Of a stretch of DNA of 64,000 nucleotides, positions 62,401 through 63,750 are shown in pieces. A model generated the notes under the pieces. The model was not told where the DNA came from, ran no database searches, and was given only the letters and a program-made list of their open reading frames with translations. Both the position numbers and the translations under genes were made by a program. Positions within the stretch are counted from its first letter, which is position 1. Every line of letters starts with the position of its first letter. The stretch is from Plazaster borealis (Eukaryota > Echinodermata > Asteroidea > Forcipulatida > Labidiasteridae): the NCBI GenBank assembly GCA_021014325.1, contig CM037463.1, positions 3,343,001 to 3,407,000 on the forward strand. The letters run 5' to 3'.

Positions 62401-62862
62401 ATTTTAAATATTGCCGGCCTGCAATTTTAATCTTTAGAGGGGAAAGGCAATTTTTATTTTGCAAAAGGCACTTCTATTGCAGGGGTACCAACAACAAGAC
62501 CAGGGTTCAATTTCACAAAGAGCTAAGATTGGTCTCAAGTGCGAATCAATCTTAATTGCAAAGCAACGTGTGACGTTACAATAAAAATCACTATGGTGAT
62601 ATTGACAACTCATCTTCAGATGAGTCTTAGAGCTTTGTGAAATCGAGCCCTGGGGCAATAGAGGTCAATGATTCTGTCCAATTCTATGCCTGGATTACAC
62701 TGTTCGGAAGGAGGAGGTGGTGGGGGGGGGGTTACTTACCGCATAGTAGTTTCCTGCTGTCAACACAATGGGCAGGCCAGTGCGGTTGATAACAGTACAA
62801 GCTGGTACCACAACATCATCTTTAATGGTTGTGTTGGGATCGTCCATTGCCTCACCAAATGC
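11958..62862 (-). CDS. VPS13: VPS13 (VPS13A/C-type) bridge-like lipid transfer protein, C-terminal part, 29 exons
   Basis: VPS13 proteins are very long bridge-like lipid transfer proteins at membrane contact sites; their C-terminal half carries targeting domains. Seen here: 29 exons that join in frame over 28 junctions, with GT donors and AG acceptors throughout, giving 1,349 residues and a TAA stop. In order: the VAB adaptor-binding region with six Asn motifs (INRTG, LHNHF, LRNLMP, INKTG, IVNQT, LINHT) in exons w1-w13; the VPS13 C-terminal region (w14-w20); the ATG2_C-like segment with [18 protein letters not shown] and GGKGLV (w21-w25); and a PH-like domain with [13 protein letters not shown] (w26-w27), followed by a lysine-rich tail. 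This order fits the VPS13A/C branch, not VPS13B or VPS13D; I cannot separate A from C and an invertebrate may have one co-orthologue. Start codon, promoter and the N-terminal chorein half lie beyond base 64,000. No frameshift or premature stop was seen, so the gene looks intact. Introns total about 47 kb, mostly repeats. Confidence 0.95.
12326..12445 (+). repeat. tRNA-Asn-like SINE
   Basis: Bases 12326-12397 resemble a tRNA: GGCTAGA pairs with TCTGGTC (with G-U pairs), D arm TAGCTCAGTTGGTAGAG, B box GGTTCAAGTCC. The anticodon region reads CACATTAAT; related copies have CATGTTAAT, so it looks like a decayed Asn type. The tail TTTCTTTGTTCAACCCAAAA recurs (reversed) near 39.78-39.83 kb. Pol III head of a SINE, not a working tRNA. 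Confidence 0.72.
12596..12700 (-). CDS. VPS13: VPS13 exon w28 (lysine-rich C-terminal linker)
   Basis: 35 codons, phase 0; acceptor TTTATAG, donor GTAAGG. Very basic and Gly-rich ([18 protein letters not shown]), in the place where other VPS13 proteins finish their PH-like domain. I do not recognise a named motif. It could be an alternatively spliced insert; the frame is open and splice sites are good. Confidence 0.85.
13501..13634. repeat. Two-copy tandem duplication, about 67 bp each
   Basis: Two adjacent near-identical units (13501-13566, 13567-13634) containing CGGATTTCCAGTTAAAAACA and ending AACAAACGAG, differing mainly in the A-run length. Confidence 0.85.
13725..14000. repeat. Inverted-repeat element (ACACACAGATCCTTGTCATT)
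   Basis: ACACACAGATCCTTGTCATT near 13736 mirrors AATGACAAGGATCTGTGTGT near 13969. About 28-base ends around a 210-base centre; a MITE in the intron before exon w28. Confidence 0.75.
14124..14247 (-). CDS. VPS13: VPS13 exon w27 (PH-like domain, second part)
   Basis: One base plus 41 codons; acceptor TCGTTGTAG, donor GTAAAT. Encodes [20 protein letters not shown] and continues to the final strand and LQIMSK. Confidence 0.93.
14340..14692 (-). repeat. tRNA-derived SINE, second body type
   Basis: The right end carries a tRNA-like head on the minus strand (GTGGCCGAGTGGTTTAG A box; GGGTTCGAATCCC B box), like the main SINE family here, but the body differs and includes CTTATATAGCAC. Confidence 0.78.
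15233..15442 (-). CDS. VPS13: VPS13 exon w26 (PH-like domain, first part)
   Basis: One base, 69 codons and two bases; acceptor ATCACTAG, donor GTAGTC splitting a Ser codon. Contains [20 protein letters not shown] and ends HYLVATD; matches the start of the C-terminal PH-like domain, which in other VPS13 proteins helps target membranes such as mitochondria. Confidence 0.96.
15510..16050. repeat. Inverted-end element GGTAGGGTCAT
   Basis: Starts GGTAGGGTCATCGATTGGT and ends ACCAATCTATGACCCTACC. The right half (about 15,840-16,050) is repeated in inverted form at 18,181-18,395. It shares the CTTACTTGGT...AGC core with the TTAA-MITE family, so may be related. Confidence 0.75.
16131..16478 (-). repeat. 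tRNA-derived SINE, copy 1
   Basis: Minus-strand tRNA-like head with Leu/Ser-style layout and GGGTTCGAGTCCC B box, body, and an end in ATTACCAGAAATATATAAC followed by AT-rich tail. Four more copies of the same family occur at 41.1, 51.1, 59.7 and 61.8 kb, all in this orientation. Confidence 0.88.
16498..16667 (-). CDS. VPS13: VPS13 exon w25
   Basis: 56 codons plus two bases; acceptor GATTACAG, donor GTTAGT splitting an Arg codon. Contains [20 protein letters not shown] and SSTFEGIR, the end of the ATG2_C-like segment. The tRNA-like head of a SINE lies about 20 bases beyond the donor. Confidence 0.97.
16990..17153 (-). CDS. VPS13: VPS13 exon w24
   Basis: Two bases plus 54 codons; acceptor TTTCAG, donor GTAGG. 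Contains [20 protein letters not shown] and ends ARGGKGLVM, in the Gly-rich amphipathic part of the ATG2_C-like segment. Confidence 0.96.
17190..17340 (+). repeat. Penelope-like 3'-end fragment with hammerhead-like motif
   Basis: CTGACGA, one base, hairpin GACTAG/CTAGTC, then GAATCG; followed by GTTGAGACCAATTAAGAACT. The same 140 bases occur inverted at about 42,597-42,745. Class inferred from the motif shared with the GIY-YIG element at 50-51 kb. Confidence 0.6.
17902..17977 (-). CDS. VPS13: VPS13 exon w23
   Basis: 25 codons plus one base; acceptor TGTTTAG, donor GTAAGA splitting a Gly codon. Encodes [20 protein letters not shown], a near-invariant VPS13 block. Confidence 0.96.
18181..18395. 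repeat. Half copy of the GGTAGGGTCAT element
   Basis: Reverse complement of about 15,840-16,050, from GGTAGGGTCATCATT to GAGGTGACAGCGGGTACCA. The other half is absent. Confidence 0.72.
18440..18570. repeat. Hairpin MITE GGAGACTTTTG, copy 1
   Basis: GGGAGACTTTTGAACGCTAG at left mirrors CTAGTGTCCCAAAAGTCTCC at right, with GGTGGCAGCAGACTTA arms. A relative lies at 52,641-52,776. Its right end is 24 bases from exon w22's donor edge. Confidence 0.8.
18595..18790 (-). CDS. VPS13: VPS13 exon w22 (ATG2_C-like start)
   Basis: One base plus 65 codons; donor GTAAAA. Contains [20 protein letters not shown] and ends DFFYEPYQ. This is the entry to the amphipathic ATG2_C-like segment, known in the family to bind lipid droplets or membranes. 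Confidence 0.97.
18796..19690. other. Intron with homopolymer tracts
   Basis: Contains an A-rich stretch at about 18,961-18,988 and a C-run near 19,577. Sequence AGAGGGGCTCTAATGTCAAA at 19,174 is mirrored around 19,630-19,660 (TTGGAGCCCCTCTTTAA), suggesting a 490-bp inverted-end element. Confidence 0.5.
19698..19849 (-). CDS. VPS13: VPS13 exon w21
   Basis: 50 codons plus two bases; acceptor GTTACAG, donor GTAGGA splitting a Lys codon. Contains [27 protein letters not shown], a conserved strand before the ATG2_C-like region. Confidence 0.94.
20372..20494 (-). CDS. VPS13: VPS13 exon w20
   Basis: 41 codons, phase 0; acceptor CATGTAG, donor GTATG. Ends [11 protein letters not shown], the conserved block that leads into the HVSFSLS strand of the next exon. 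Confidence 0.93.
21017..21415. repeat. Large foldback element, about 400 bp
   Basis: AACAGAGTATAAATACAAAG at left pairs with CTTCGTATTTATACTCTGTT at right; the arms also share CTGTCAGATTTGTT and CGGAAAGGTATGG. Intron between w19 and w20. Confidence 0.78.
21620..21795 (-). CDS. VPS13: VPS13 exon w19
   Basis: Two bases plus 58 codons; acceptor CCCACAG, donor GTTGG. Contains [12 protein letters not shown] and [19 protein letters not shown], typical of the VPS13 C-terminal domain. Confidence 0.95.
22495..22690 (+). repeat. tRNA-like SINE, plus orientation
   Basis: Head ATGTTGGCTCAGTGGTTTCT with B-box-like GTTTGAATCCC, then GATTGGGTTTTCAGTCCCTA and GGGTTTTCCTCCCACATCTA. The same body occurs in reverse at 44.34-44.50 and 59.51-59.64 kb. 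Confidence 0.72.
22691..23490. other. Intron DNA without recognised features
   Basis: Non-coding; contains a G-run near 23,370-23,383 and a GA-repeat just beyond the donor of exon w18. Confidence 0.45.
23493..23709 (-). CDS. VPS13: VPS13 exon w18
   Basis: 72 codons plus one base; acceptor TTCTCAG, donor GTAGG splitting an Ala codon. Contains [28 protein letters not shown] and [13 protein letters not shown], all well conserved in VPS13. The Pro-rich end is part of the known pattern. Confidence 0.96.
24086..24245 (-). CDS. VPS13: VPS13 exon w17
   Basis: One base plus 53 codons; acceptor TGTGGTAG, donor GTACTT. Begins [13 protein letters not shown] and continues as a Lys/Glu-rich helix to LERDFE, matching the VPS13 C-terminal domain. 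Confidence 0.93.
24398..24581. repeat. TTAA-flanked hairpin MITE, copy 1
   Basis: TTAAAGGGGCACTGTCGTC mirrors GACGACACAGCCCCTTTAA; arms contain GGAATTATGAACTCTC and GAGAGTTCATAATTCC. Second copy at 51,903-52,097. Ends resemble the larger TTAA-MITE family. Confidence 0.85.
24868..25081. repeat. Intron direct repeat R1
   Basis: Matches 25,626-25,827 from GGTCTTGGTATGCAACG to GGGTACTATACC. Its right end is a copy of the exon w16 donor region, so it carries a decoy 5' splice site on the minus strand. Confidence 0.85.
25626..25827. repeat. Intron direct repeat R2, reaching the w16 splice donor
   Basis: About 200 bases similar to R1 with scattered differences and small gaps. The similarity stops at the GTATAG donor of exon w16. 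Confidence 0.85.
25826..25938 (-). CDS. VPS13: VPS13 exon w16
   Basis: 37 codons plus two bases; acceptor CTTTCCAG, donor GTATAG splitting a Ser codon. Contains [12 protein letters not shown] and EVAYIGIIS, the start of the VPS13 C-terminal domain. Its donor and the following intron bases are duplicated near 25.08 kb. Confidence 0.95.
26276..26677 (+). repeat. TTAA-MITE family, copy C
   Basis: Starts TTAAAGGGATTGTATACG and ends CGTATACAGACCCTTTA, with the full interior. Lies in the intron between w15 and w16, about 50 bases from exon w15. Confidence 0.9.
26726..26845 (-). CDS. VPS13: VPS13 exon w15
   Basis: 40 codons, phase 0; acceptor TACCCAG, donor GTATT. Contains [19 protein letters not shown], conserved across the VPS13A/C branch. 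Confidence 0.95.
27251..27377 (-). CDS. VPS13: VPS13 exon w14
   Basis: One base plus 42 codons; acceptor TTTTTTTCAG, donor GTACAG. Contains [20 protein letters not shown], a signature VPS13 block after the VAB region. Confidence 0.95.
27418..27574. repeat. Hairpin MITE GACCTTGTCAAAATTA
   Basis: GGACCTTGTCAAAATTAGTT mirrors ATTAATTTTGACAAGGCCCC. Lies about 40 bases upstream of exon w14's acceptor, beside the hAT-like element. Confidence 0.78.
27890..28357. repeat. Nested TA-flanked hairpin MITE, about 200-base arms
   Basis: AACTGCTCACAAAAAGTTA mirrors AACTTTTTGTGAGCAGTT, with TA at both outer edges. Arms match over most of 200 bases (AATCAAATGTGCCAAAATTA and TAATTTTGGCACATTTGATT). TA duplication suggests a Tc1/mariner-type origin. 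Confidence 0.8.
28386..28471. repeat. Short foldback CAACCTCGTCCCCA
   Basis: CAACCTCGTCCCCA at left, TGGGGACGAGGTTG at right; 86 bases, nested in the hAT-like element. Confidence 0.72.
28952..29085 (-). CDS. VPS13: VPS13 exon w13 (VAB region)
   Basis: 44 codons plus two bases; acceptor TTCGTAG, donor GTAAGT splitting an Ala codon. Contains [19 protein letters not shown] and [16 protein letters not shown], the sixth Asn motif. Confidence 0.94.
29259..29396. repeat. Inverted-end MITE GACGTGTCCGAATT
   Basis: GACGTGTCCGAATTTGCGGC mirrors TTACCAATTCGGATACGGCC. A related element is at about 56,148-56,330 (GCCGTGTCCAAATTGGCAGC). Confidence 0.7.
29843..30017. repeat. GGGCCCAATTTCAT-ended MITE
   Basis: GGGCCCAATTTCAAAG at left and CTATGAAATTGGGCCC at right; interior CTGCTAAGCAGAAAT hairpin. 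Close relative of 56,575-56,767. Confidence 0.8.
30252..30364. repeat. Short GGGCCCAATTTCA-family member
   Basis: GGGCTCCAATATCACGGCTC at left and CCTGAAATTGGGCCC at right, with CTTACCGCGGAATTCTGCG inside. Same small type as 41,930-42,046. Confidence 0.7.
30365..31190. other. Intron DNA without recognised features
   Basis: AT-rich, non-coding, leading up to the SINE head and minisatellite. Confidence 0.45.
31195..31292 (-). repeat. tRNA-like SINE head
   Basis: On the minus strand: AGTGGTCTAGTGGTAAGACA (A box) and GTGGGTTCAAATCCCACCCG (B box). Similar heads at 43,955-44,048 and, partly, 48,085-48,125. The pairing is tRNA-like but lies within a dispersed repeat. Confidence 0.7.
31411..38221 (+). 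repeat. 20-bp GGATCC minisatellite, about 340 units, in a VPS13 intron
   Basis: Unit GGATCCTACAAACCGTAGGG. Main variants change the last bases: GTAGGGGG, GTAGTGGG, CAAAGGGGG (20 bp) and CAGAAGGGGG (21 bp); rare CGAGAGGGG and TAAGGTG. The left edge (31,411-31,640) is more diverged (TATAAACCTT, AAGTCG). Each unit has a BamHI site. It lies in the 10.5-kb intron between exons w12 and w13. There are no spacers. Confidence 0.97.
38214..38221. other. Left target-site duplication of hAT-like copy 1
   Basis: CCGTAGGG, part of a minisatellite unit, repeated exactly at 39340-39347 on the other side of the element. Confidence 0.85.
38222..39339. mobile_element. hAT-like non-autonomous transposon, copy 1 (1,118 bp)
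   Basis: Perfect 15-bp terminal inverted repeats CAGAGATGCCAACAT and ATGTTGGCATCTCTG. Flanked by the 8-bp duplication CCGTAGGG, so it jumped into an existing minisatellite. No transposase frame. Shares over 900 bases with the copy at 53.0 kb, plus about 190 extra bases at 38,270-38,460 that include A- and T-runs. CAG-start ends and an 8-bp duplication fit the hAT superfamily. Confidence 0.92.
39340..39413 (+). repeat. Minisatellite remainder right of the transposon
   Basis: Three to four diverged units (GGATCTTACAAACC, AAACTGTAGGGGG) that continue the array after the insertion. Confidence 0.92.
39578..39709 (-). CDS. VPS13: VPS13 exon w12
   Basis: 44 codons, phase 0; acceptor TACCACAG, donor GTATC. 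Starts CVAFWP and ends with [16 protein letters not shown] matches the VPS13 motif before the last VAB strand. The intron after it (10.5 kb) holds the minisatellite. Confidence 0.94.
40029..40301 (-). pseudogene. Non-LTR retrotransposon ORF2 C-terminal fragment
   Basis: An open frame of 90 codons with [28 protein letters not shown] and [12 protein letters not shown], matching the C-terminal region after the reverse transcriptase of non-LTR elements that are common in marine invertebrates. Truncated on the 5' side at an ATT/TAA repeat tract; it ends naturally near 40,029. It reads in the same sense as VPS13 and its left-over frame stops just before exon w11's donor. I infer a dead 3' fragment, not a host gene. 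Confidence 0.78.
40324..40467 (-). CDS. VPS13: VPS13 exon w11 (VAB region)
   Basis: 48 codons, phase 0; acceptor CTCGTAG, donor GTAACT. Contains [15 protein letters not shown] (fifth Asn motif) and [13 protein letters not shown] fragment with its TAA-repeat tract comes within a few bases of the donor. Confidence 0.95.
41131..41474 (-). repeat. tRNA-derived SINE, copy 2
   Basis: Best preserved head: A box TGGCCGAGCGGTTAAG and B box GGGTTCGAGTCCC on the minus strand, about 345 bases in all. Confidence 0.9.
41475..41929. other. Intron DNA without recognised features
   Basis: Short open frames only; nothing with recognisable domains. Confidence 0.45.
41930..42046. repeat. Short GGGCCTAATGTCA-family member
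   Basis: GAAACTGCTTACAGCGGAATCC at the left, GCCATGACATTAGGCCC at the right; same family as 30,252-30,364. Confidence 0.65.
42597..42750 (-). repeat. Penelope-like 3'-end fragment, inverted copy
   Basis: Reverse complement of 17,190-17,335, with hairpin GACTAG/CTAGTC followed by GAAACGTTGAGACC. The adjoining open frame at 42,361-42,639 runs into this repeat and is not a recognised gene. Confidence 0.62.
42792..42978. repeat. Inverted-end element GTAGGGTTTGTGGTAAC with hammerhead-like core
   Basis: Ends GTAGGGTTTGTGGTAACACC and GGTGTTACCGCAAACCCTAC. On the minus strand the centre reads CTGAAGA, C, GATCAG hairpin CTGATC, GAAACGTC. The layout resembles a Penelope pseudo-LTR end or a derived MITE. 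Confidence 0.65.
43351..43724. repeat. TTAA-MITE family, diverged copy H
   Basis: Starts TTAAAGGTATCGTACACG and ends CGTGTACGATGCCTTTAA; the interior differs except for the CTTACTTGGTAACAAGCA block. Contains a perfect 30-base palindrome at 43,515-43,544. Confidence 0.8.
43955..44048 (-). repeat. tRNA-like SINE head
   Basis: On the minus strand: GGTGGTCTAGTGGTAAGACA and GTGGGTTCGAATCCCACTG. Same family as 31,195-31,292. Confidence 0.72.
44255..44535 (-). repeat. Composite SINE
   Basis: Begins like the main SINE tail (TTCTGGTTGTGAAGCCAAGG; GAACTTAATCACTATACTCG) and continues with the body of 22,495-22,690 in reverse, ending in a tRNA-like head with B-box-like GTTTGAATCCC. Confidence 0.7.
44687..44791 (-). 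CDS. VPS13: VPS13 exon w10
   Basis: 35 codons, phase 0; acceptor CTTGGGCAG, donor GTAAAC. Contains [20 protein letters not shown], a strongly conserved VPS13 SHR-binding/VAB block. Confidence 0.95.
45188..45586 (+). repeat. TTAA-MITE family, copy D
   Basis: Starts TTAAAGGGATTGTATATG and ends CGTACACAGACCCTTTAA, full interior. It lies 75 bases beyond the donor of exon w9. Confidence 0.9.
45662..45757 (-). CDS. VPS13: VPS13 exon w9
   Basis: 32 codons, phase 0; acceptor CCTACAG, donor GTAAAA (weaker than the others). Contains [13 protein letters not shown], the usual block after the YWLINKTG strand. Confidence 0.91.
45850..46480. repeat. Degenerate tandem repeat GTAACATGAGTAACCATA
   Basis: Many irregular units of about 18-22 bases built on GTAACATGAGTAACCATA. 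It gives false Tyr/Ser/Cys/His-rich open frames on the minus strand. It ends about 10 bases before exon w8's donor. Confidence 0.9.
46490..46702 (-). CDS. VPS13: VPS13 exon w8 (VAB region)
   Basis: 71 codons, phase 0; acceptor TTCTTTAG, donor GTAACG. Ends in [19 protein letters not shown], with the fourth Asn motif, a hallmark of VPS13. A degenerate tandem repeat begins within about 10 bases of its donor. Confidence 0.95.
47378..47464 (-). CDS. VPS13: VPS13 exon w7
   Basis: 29 codons, phase 0; acceptor CTTACAG, donor GTAAGT. Gly-rich then Gln-rich loop ending KTMIMIA. Its identity comes from the frame and the splice sites on both sides. Confidence 0.87.
47470..47675. repeat. AATCA/AAATC microsatellite
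   Basis: Runs of TCAAATCAAATC, interrupted, just upstream of exon w7's acceptor. TTCAACTCCGGAACCCTGTA at 47,585 copies the exon edge at 47,450-47,470, so a piece of the exon-intron junction was duplicated with the microsatellite. Confidence 0.85.
48285..48505. repeat. Dispersed repeat shared with 63.54-63.74 kb
   Basis: ACAAAAGAGTGACCTTGTAC through TTTTGAGATGTGCC and TTTCTTCATATCAAAAG match 63,540-63,740. In the other copy it follows a LINE stop codon, so it is probably a LINE 3' UTR. Confidence 0.75.
48632..48763 (-). CDS. VPS13: VPS13 exon w6 (VAB region)
   Basis: 44 codons, phase 0; acceptor TTTCAG, donor GTAAGT. Contains [20 protein letters not shown], with the third Asn motif. Confidence 0.94.
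48862..49233 (+). repeat. TTAA-MITE family, copy E
   Basis: Starts TTAAAGGGTCTGCACACG and ends CGTGTATGATACCTTTAA, full interior. Confidence 0.88.
49234..50160. other. Intron DNA without recognised features
   Basis: AT-rich and non-coding; nothing assigned. CCGATTTTTCTGAGG-like pieces near 50,060-50,110 recur around 52,570-52,630, so a diverged repeat is likely. Confidence 0.45.
50165..51083 (-). pseudogene. Penelope-like retroelement remnant with GIY-YIG endonuclease end
   Basis: Minus-strand frame from 51,083 to the stop at about 50,781. It shows [18 protein letters not shown] (GIY-YIG core), [18 protein letters not shown], then [14 protein letters not shown] with the catalytic-type Glu, and FGPNIN. 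This matches the endonuclease end of Penelope-like elements. The reverse transcriptase is missing: the element is cut at the TAA tract next to the SINE at 51.1 kb. The region down to 50,228 is its 3' UTR, ending with a CTGAAGA...GAAAGC stem-loop. Confidence 0.85.
50237..50265 (-). ncRNA. Hammerhead-like motif in Penelope remnant 3' UTR
   Basis: Minus strand: CTGAAGA, A, stem GGTCC/GGATT with two G-U pairs, then GAAAGC. Penelope-like elements are known to carry hammerhead ribozymes with core CUGANGA...GAAA. Here one extra base between CTGAAGA and the stem departs from the canonical core, so activity is doubtful. Confidence 0.35.
51103..51429 (-). repeat. tRNA-derived SINE, copy 3 (head truncated)
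   Basis: Same family as 41,131-41,474 but stops at GAGCACCCGACTCAAG, losing the A-box end. It lies 28 bases beyond the donor of exon w5. Confidence 0.85.
51458..51581 (-). CDS. VPS13: VPS13 exon w5 (VAB region)
   Basis: One base plus 41 codons, following a 7.5-kb repeat-filled intron. Encodes a Cys-rich stretch around [15 protein letters not shown]. Donor GTAAGT. A truncated SINE ends only about 28 bases beyond the donor. Confidence 0.9.
51903..52097. repeat. TTAA-flanked hairpin MITE, copy 2
   Basis: TTAAAAGGGGCTGTGTTCAC and GACGACACAGCCCCTTTAA ends; same as 24,398-24,581. Confidence 0.85.
52641..52776. repeat. Hairpin MITE GGAGACT family, copy 2
   Basis: AGGACACTAGGTGGCAGCAG at left and TGGCTGCTGCCACATAGCA at right, then GAGTCTCCCA. 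Confidence 0.72.
53026..53958. mobile_element. hAT-like non-autonomous transposon, copy 2 (933 bp)
   Basis: Same 15-bp inverted ends and same orientation as copy 1, with an internal deletion of about 190 bases near 53,075-53,095 and small differences elsewhere. Flanked by AAATTG on both sides (53020-53025 and 53959-53964), a 6-base match; a perfect 8-bp duplication is not visible, perhaps from later change. Intron between w4 and w5. Confidence 0.9.
53965..54485. other. Intron DNA without recognised features
   Basis: AT-rich, non-coding. Confidence 0.45.
54490..54625. repeat. Inverted-end element with a histone-type stem-loop
   Basis: GGGGCACAACCATGTGAA at left and TACACATGGTTGTACCC at right. 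Centre has GCGTTGAGACCACACC, shared in part with the Penelope-like ends at 17.2 and 42.7 kb, followed by GGCTCTTTTCAGAGCC. Confidence 0.6.
54565..54580 (+). other. Histone mRNA 3' stem-loop-like hairpin
   Basis: GGCTCTTTTCAGAGCC matches the consensus of the stem-loop at the end of replication-dependent animal histone mRNAs. No histone coding sequence lies upstream, and no clear purine-rich downstream element follows. Confidence 0.5.
54961..55315. repeat. Palindromic element ATTATTAGAGCGCCAAAGG
   Basis: ATTATTAGAGCGCCAAAGG at left mirrors CCTTTGGCGCTCTATAAT at right; the arms also share ATGCCATTTCAGCAAGCAA and CCTTTTTGAG blocks. About 355 bases. Confidence 0.8.
55316..56089. other. Intron DNA without recognised features
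   Basis: Non-coding; includes a G-run at about 55,862-55,876. Confidence 0.45.
56148..56330. repeat. Inverted-end MITE GCCGTGTCCAAATT
   Basis: GCCGTGTCCAAATTGGCAGC and GCCACGTCCAAATTGGTGGC are two similar blocks; same family as 29,259-29,396. An AAT/ATA microsatellite lies at 56,371-56,400. Confidence 0.6.
56575..56767. repeat. GGGCCCAATTTCATAG MITE
   Basis: GGGCCCAATTTCATAGAGCT at left and AGCTCTATGAAATTGGGTCC at right; TTAAGCAGAAAATATTGC hairpins inside. Confidence 0.85.
57097..57490 (-). repeat. TTAA-MITE family, copy F
   Basis: Starts TTAAAGGGTCTGTATACA and ends CGTATACAATCCCTTTAA; inverted relative to copies A, C, D and E. Confidence 0.9.
57491..59060. other. Intron DNA with short SINE-tail fragments
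   Basis: Non-coding. 58,820-58,900 holds GAGCGCTTTGAGACACCC and CACTATATAAGAACTGC followed by an ATT run; a similar ATT run follows at 58,988. This tail type also occurs near 14.79, 20.71 and 31.33 kb. Confidence 0.5.
59071..59222 (-). CDS. VPS13: VPS13 exon w4 (VAB region)
   Basis: 50 codons plus two bases; donor GTAGGT splits an Arg codon with w5. Starts with LHNHF (second Asn motif) and carries [18 protein letters not shown], a strongly VPS13-like block. Confidence 0.94.
59505..59640 (-). repeat. SINE fragment (second body type), reverse
   Basis: Shares TTAGATGTGGGAGG and CAGGTAGGGACTGAAAACCC with 44,340-44,440, with a B-box-like GGTTCGAATCCC on the minus strand. It directly precedes SINE copy 4. 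Confidence 0.72.
59683..60038 (-). repeat. tRNA-derived SINE, copy 4
   Basis: Full-length member of the main family, ending about 80 bases beyond the donor of exon w3. Confidence 0.88.
60119..60286 (-). CDS. VPS13: VPS13 exon w3 (VAB region)
   Basis: 56 codons, phase 0; acceptor TTCCCAG, donor GTAAG. Contains [17 protein letters not shown] and ends TVVIRSPLQ, a typical VPS13 stretch directly before the second Asn motif. Confidence 0.93.
60330..60686 (+). repeat. TTAA-MITE family, copy G (damaged left end)
   Basis: The left end is degraded (AGGTATACCTTTGG); the interior with GGAGCGGTTATGTCCACGC and right end CCAAAGGTATAGCCTGCCTT are present. Confidence 0.82.
60889..61319. repeat. Tandem duplication, period about 230 bp
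   Basis: TTTACATCTTGTAATCAGG begins units at about 60,890 and 61,120; the second unit lacks about 26 bases after TTTATTTTCAG. Intron between w2 and w3. Confidence 0.88.
61533..61682 (-). CDS. VPS13: VPS13 exon w2
   Basis: 50 codons, phase 0 at both ends; acceptor TCTTTAG, donor GTACG. Charged linker-like sequence ending in LQREISLQ. It joins in frame to w1 and w3; the sequence is less conserved than its neighbours, so identity rests mainly on the reading frame and splice sites. Confidence 0.86.
61831..62178 (-). repeat. tRNA-derived SINE, copy 5
   Basis: Most diverged full-length member; B box GGGTTCGAATCCC on the minus strand. It lies in the intron between w1 and w2. Confidence 0.86.
62500..62655. 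repeat. Inverted-end element CAGGGTTCAATTTCACAAAG
   Basis: CAGGGTTCAATTTCACAAAG at left mirrors CTTTGTGAAATCGAGCCCTG at right. A similar stretch without clear ends lies at 43,725-43,840. Confidence 0.72.
62740..62862 (-). CDS. VPS13: VPS13 exon w1 (first exon in window)
   Basis: 41 codons, phase 0 at both ends; acceptor TTTCTGGCAG, donor GTAAGT. Contains [13 protein letters not shown], the first Asn-bearing module of the VAB adaptor-binding region. A degraded LINE lies about 35 bases upstream of the acceptor. Confidence 0.9.
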
Positions 62863-62897
62863 CTGCCAGAAAAAAATATATATCACCCATTTATCTG

Positions 62898-63550
62898 ACC
62901 ACTACAATGGCTCCCTGTTTCAAGGAGAGTCAAGTGTAAGATCTGCCTCACTGTGTTTAAGATTCCCGCGCTCTCTCAAAGAACTTATTACCATCAAGCT
63001 GAACACCTTGCAGTCTAAGGTCAACAGGGTCCAAGTTTGCGCAAGAACTATCGTTGACTATAGTTCGACTAAGTTAGCCCGAACTCTGTCTAGTTGACGA
63101 TAGATGGACTACGCTAGTCGACTATTTGGAACCAGCCTACCGGACATGGTCGCATCGCTGGTTATCAATAGCCGTTTTCATAGCACAGTGCAGAGTGGAC
63201 CAGTTATCAGAAAATGATAACGTACGTTGAGCCGCCGCGTTGATGTGACATGACTGGAGTCGTTCGCACTTCAACTTCTGTGCACATGCCCTACGTATGT
63301 CACTAAACAACAACTAGTTAACCCTTGGTCCTTGCGCGAACTTGACCAGGAGCGTGCTTGTTGGTAGAAGCCCTTACAAGAGCAATTTGCTGTGGAGACT
63401 GTGCTTTTTGCCACGGCTACTCCTTTCATCTGGAACAAACTCCCCGCTACACTTAGACAAACAACTTCCACTGCCATGTTCAAAACCAAACTTAGGTCTC
63501 ATCTACTCAACAAGATCTGTCATCATGTAGACCTCTTACAAAAAGAGTGA
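62898..63550 (+). pseudogene. LINE reverse transcriptase C-terminal remnant, split by about 330 bases
   Basis: Two pieces in the plus sense: WLPVSRRVKCKICLTVFK at 62,908-62,965, and FIWNKLPATLRQTTSTAMFK running to a TGA at 63,548. Both match the end of the reverse-transcriptase ORF in non-LTR elements. Between them (about 63,020-63,345) is unrelated DNA containing repeated GTTGACTATAG/CTAGTCGACTA-type short inverted motifs. A dead copy, antisense to VPS13. Confidence 0.78.
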
Positions 63551-63740
63551 CCTTGTACATCCCACAGCCATTCTGGCAGGCAAGATAATACACAGGTCAT
63601 ATATGGGAAATTTTACATTTTGTGTCATAATTTCCACATAAATTCAAGAGTTATACAAATAACAACTGCACAAGTTTTGAGATGTGTCCCCTTTCTTCAT
63701 ATCAAAAGTTGATACAAATCAAACAGTGCAATCGCCATAA
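63540..63740 (+). repeat. Probable LINE 3' UTR, shared with 48.3 kb
   Basis: Starts at the stop codon of the LINE remnant and matches 48,285-48,505. Confidence 0.7.
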
Positions 63741-63750
63741 GATTTCATAA

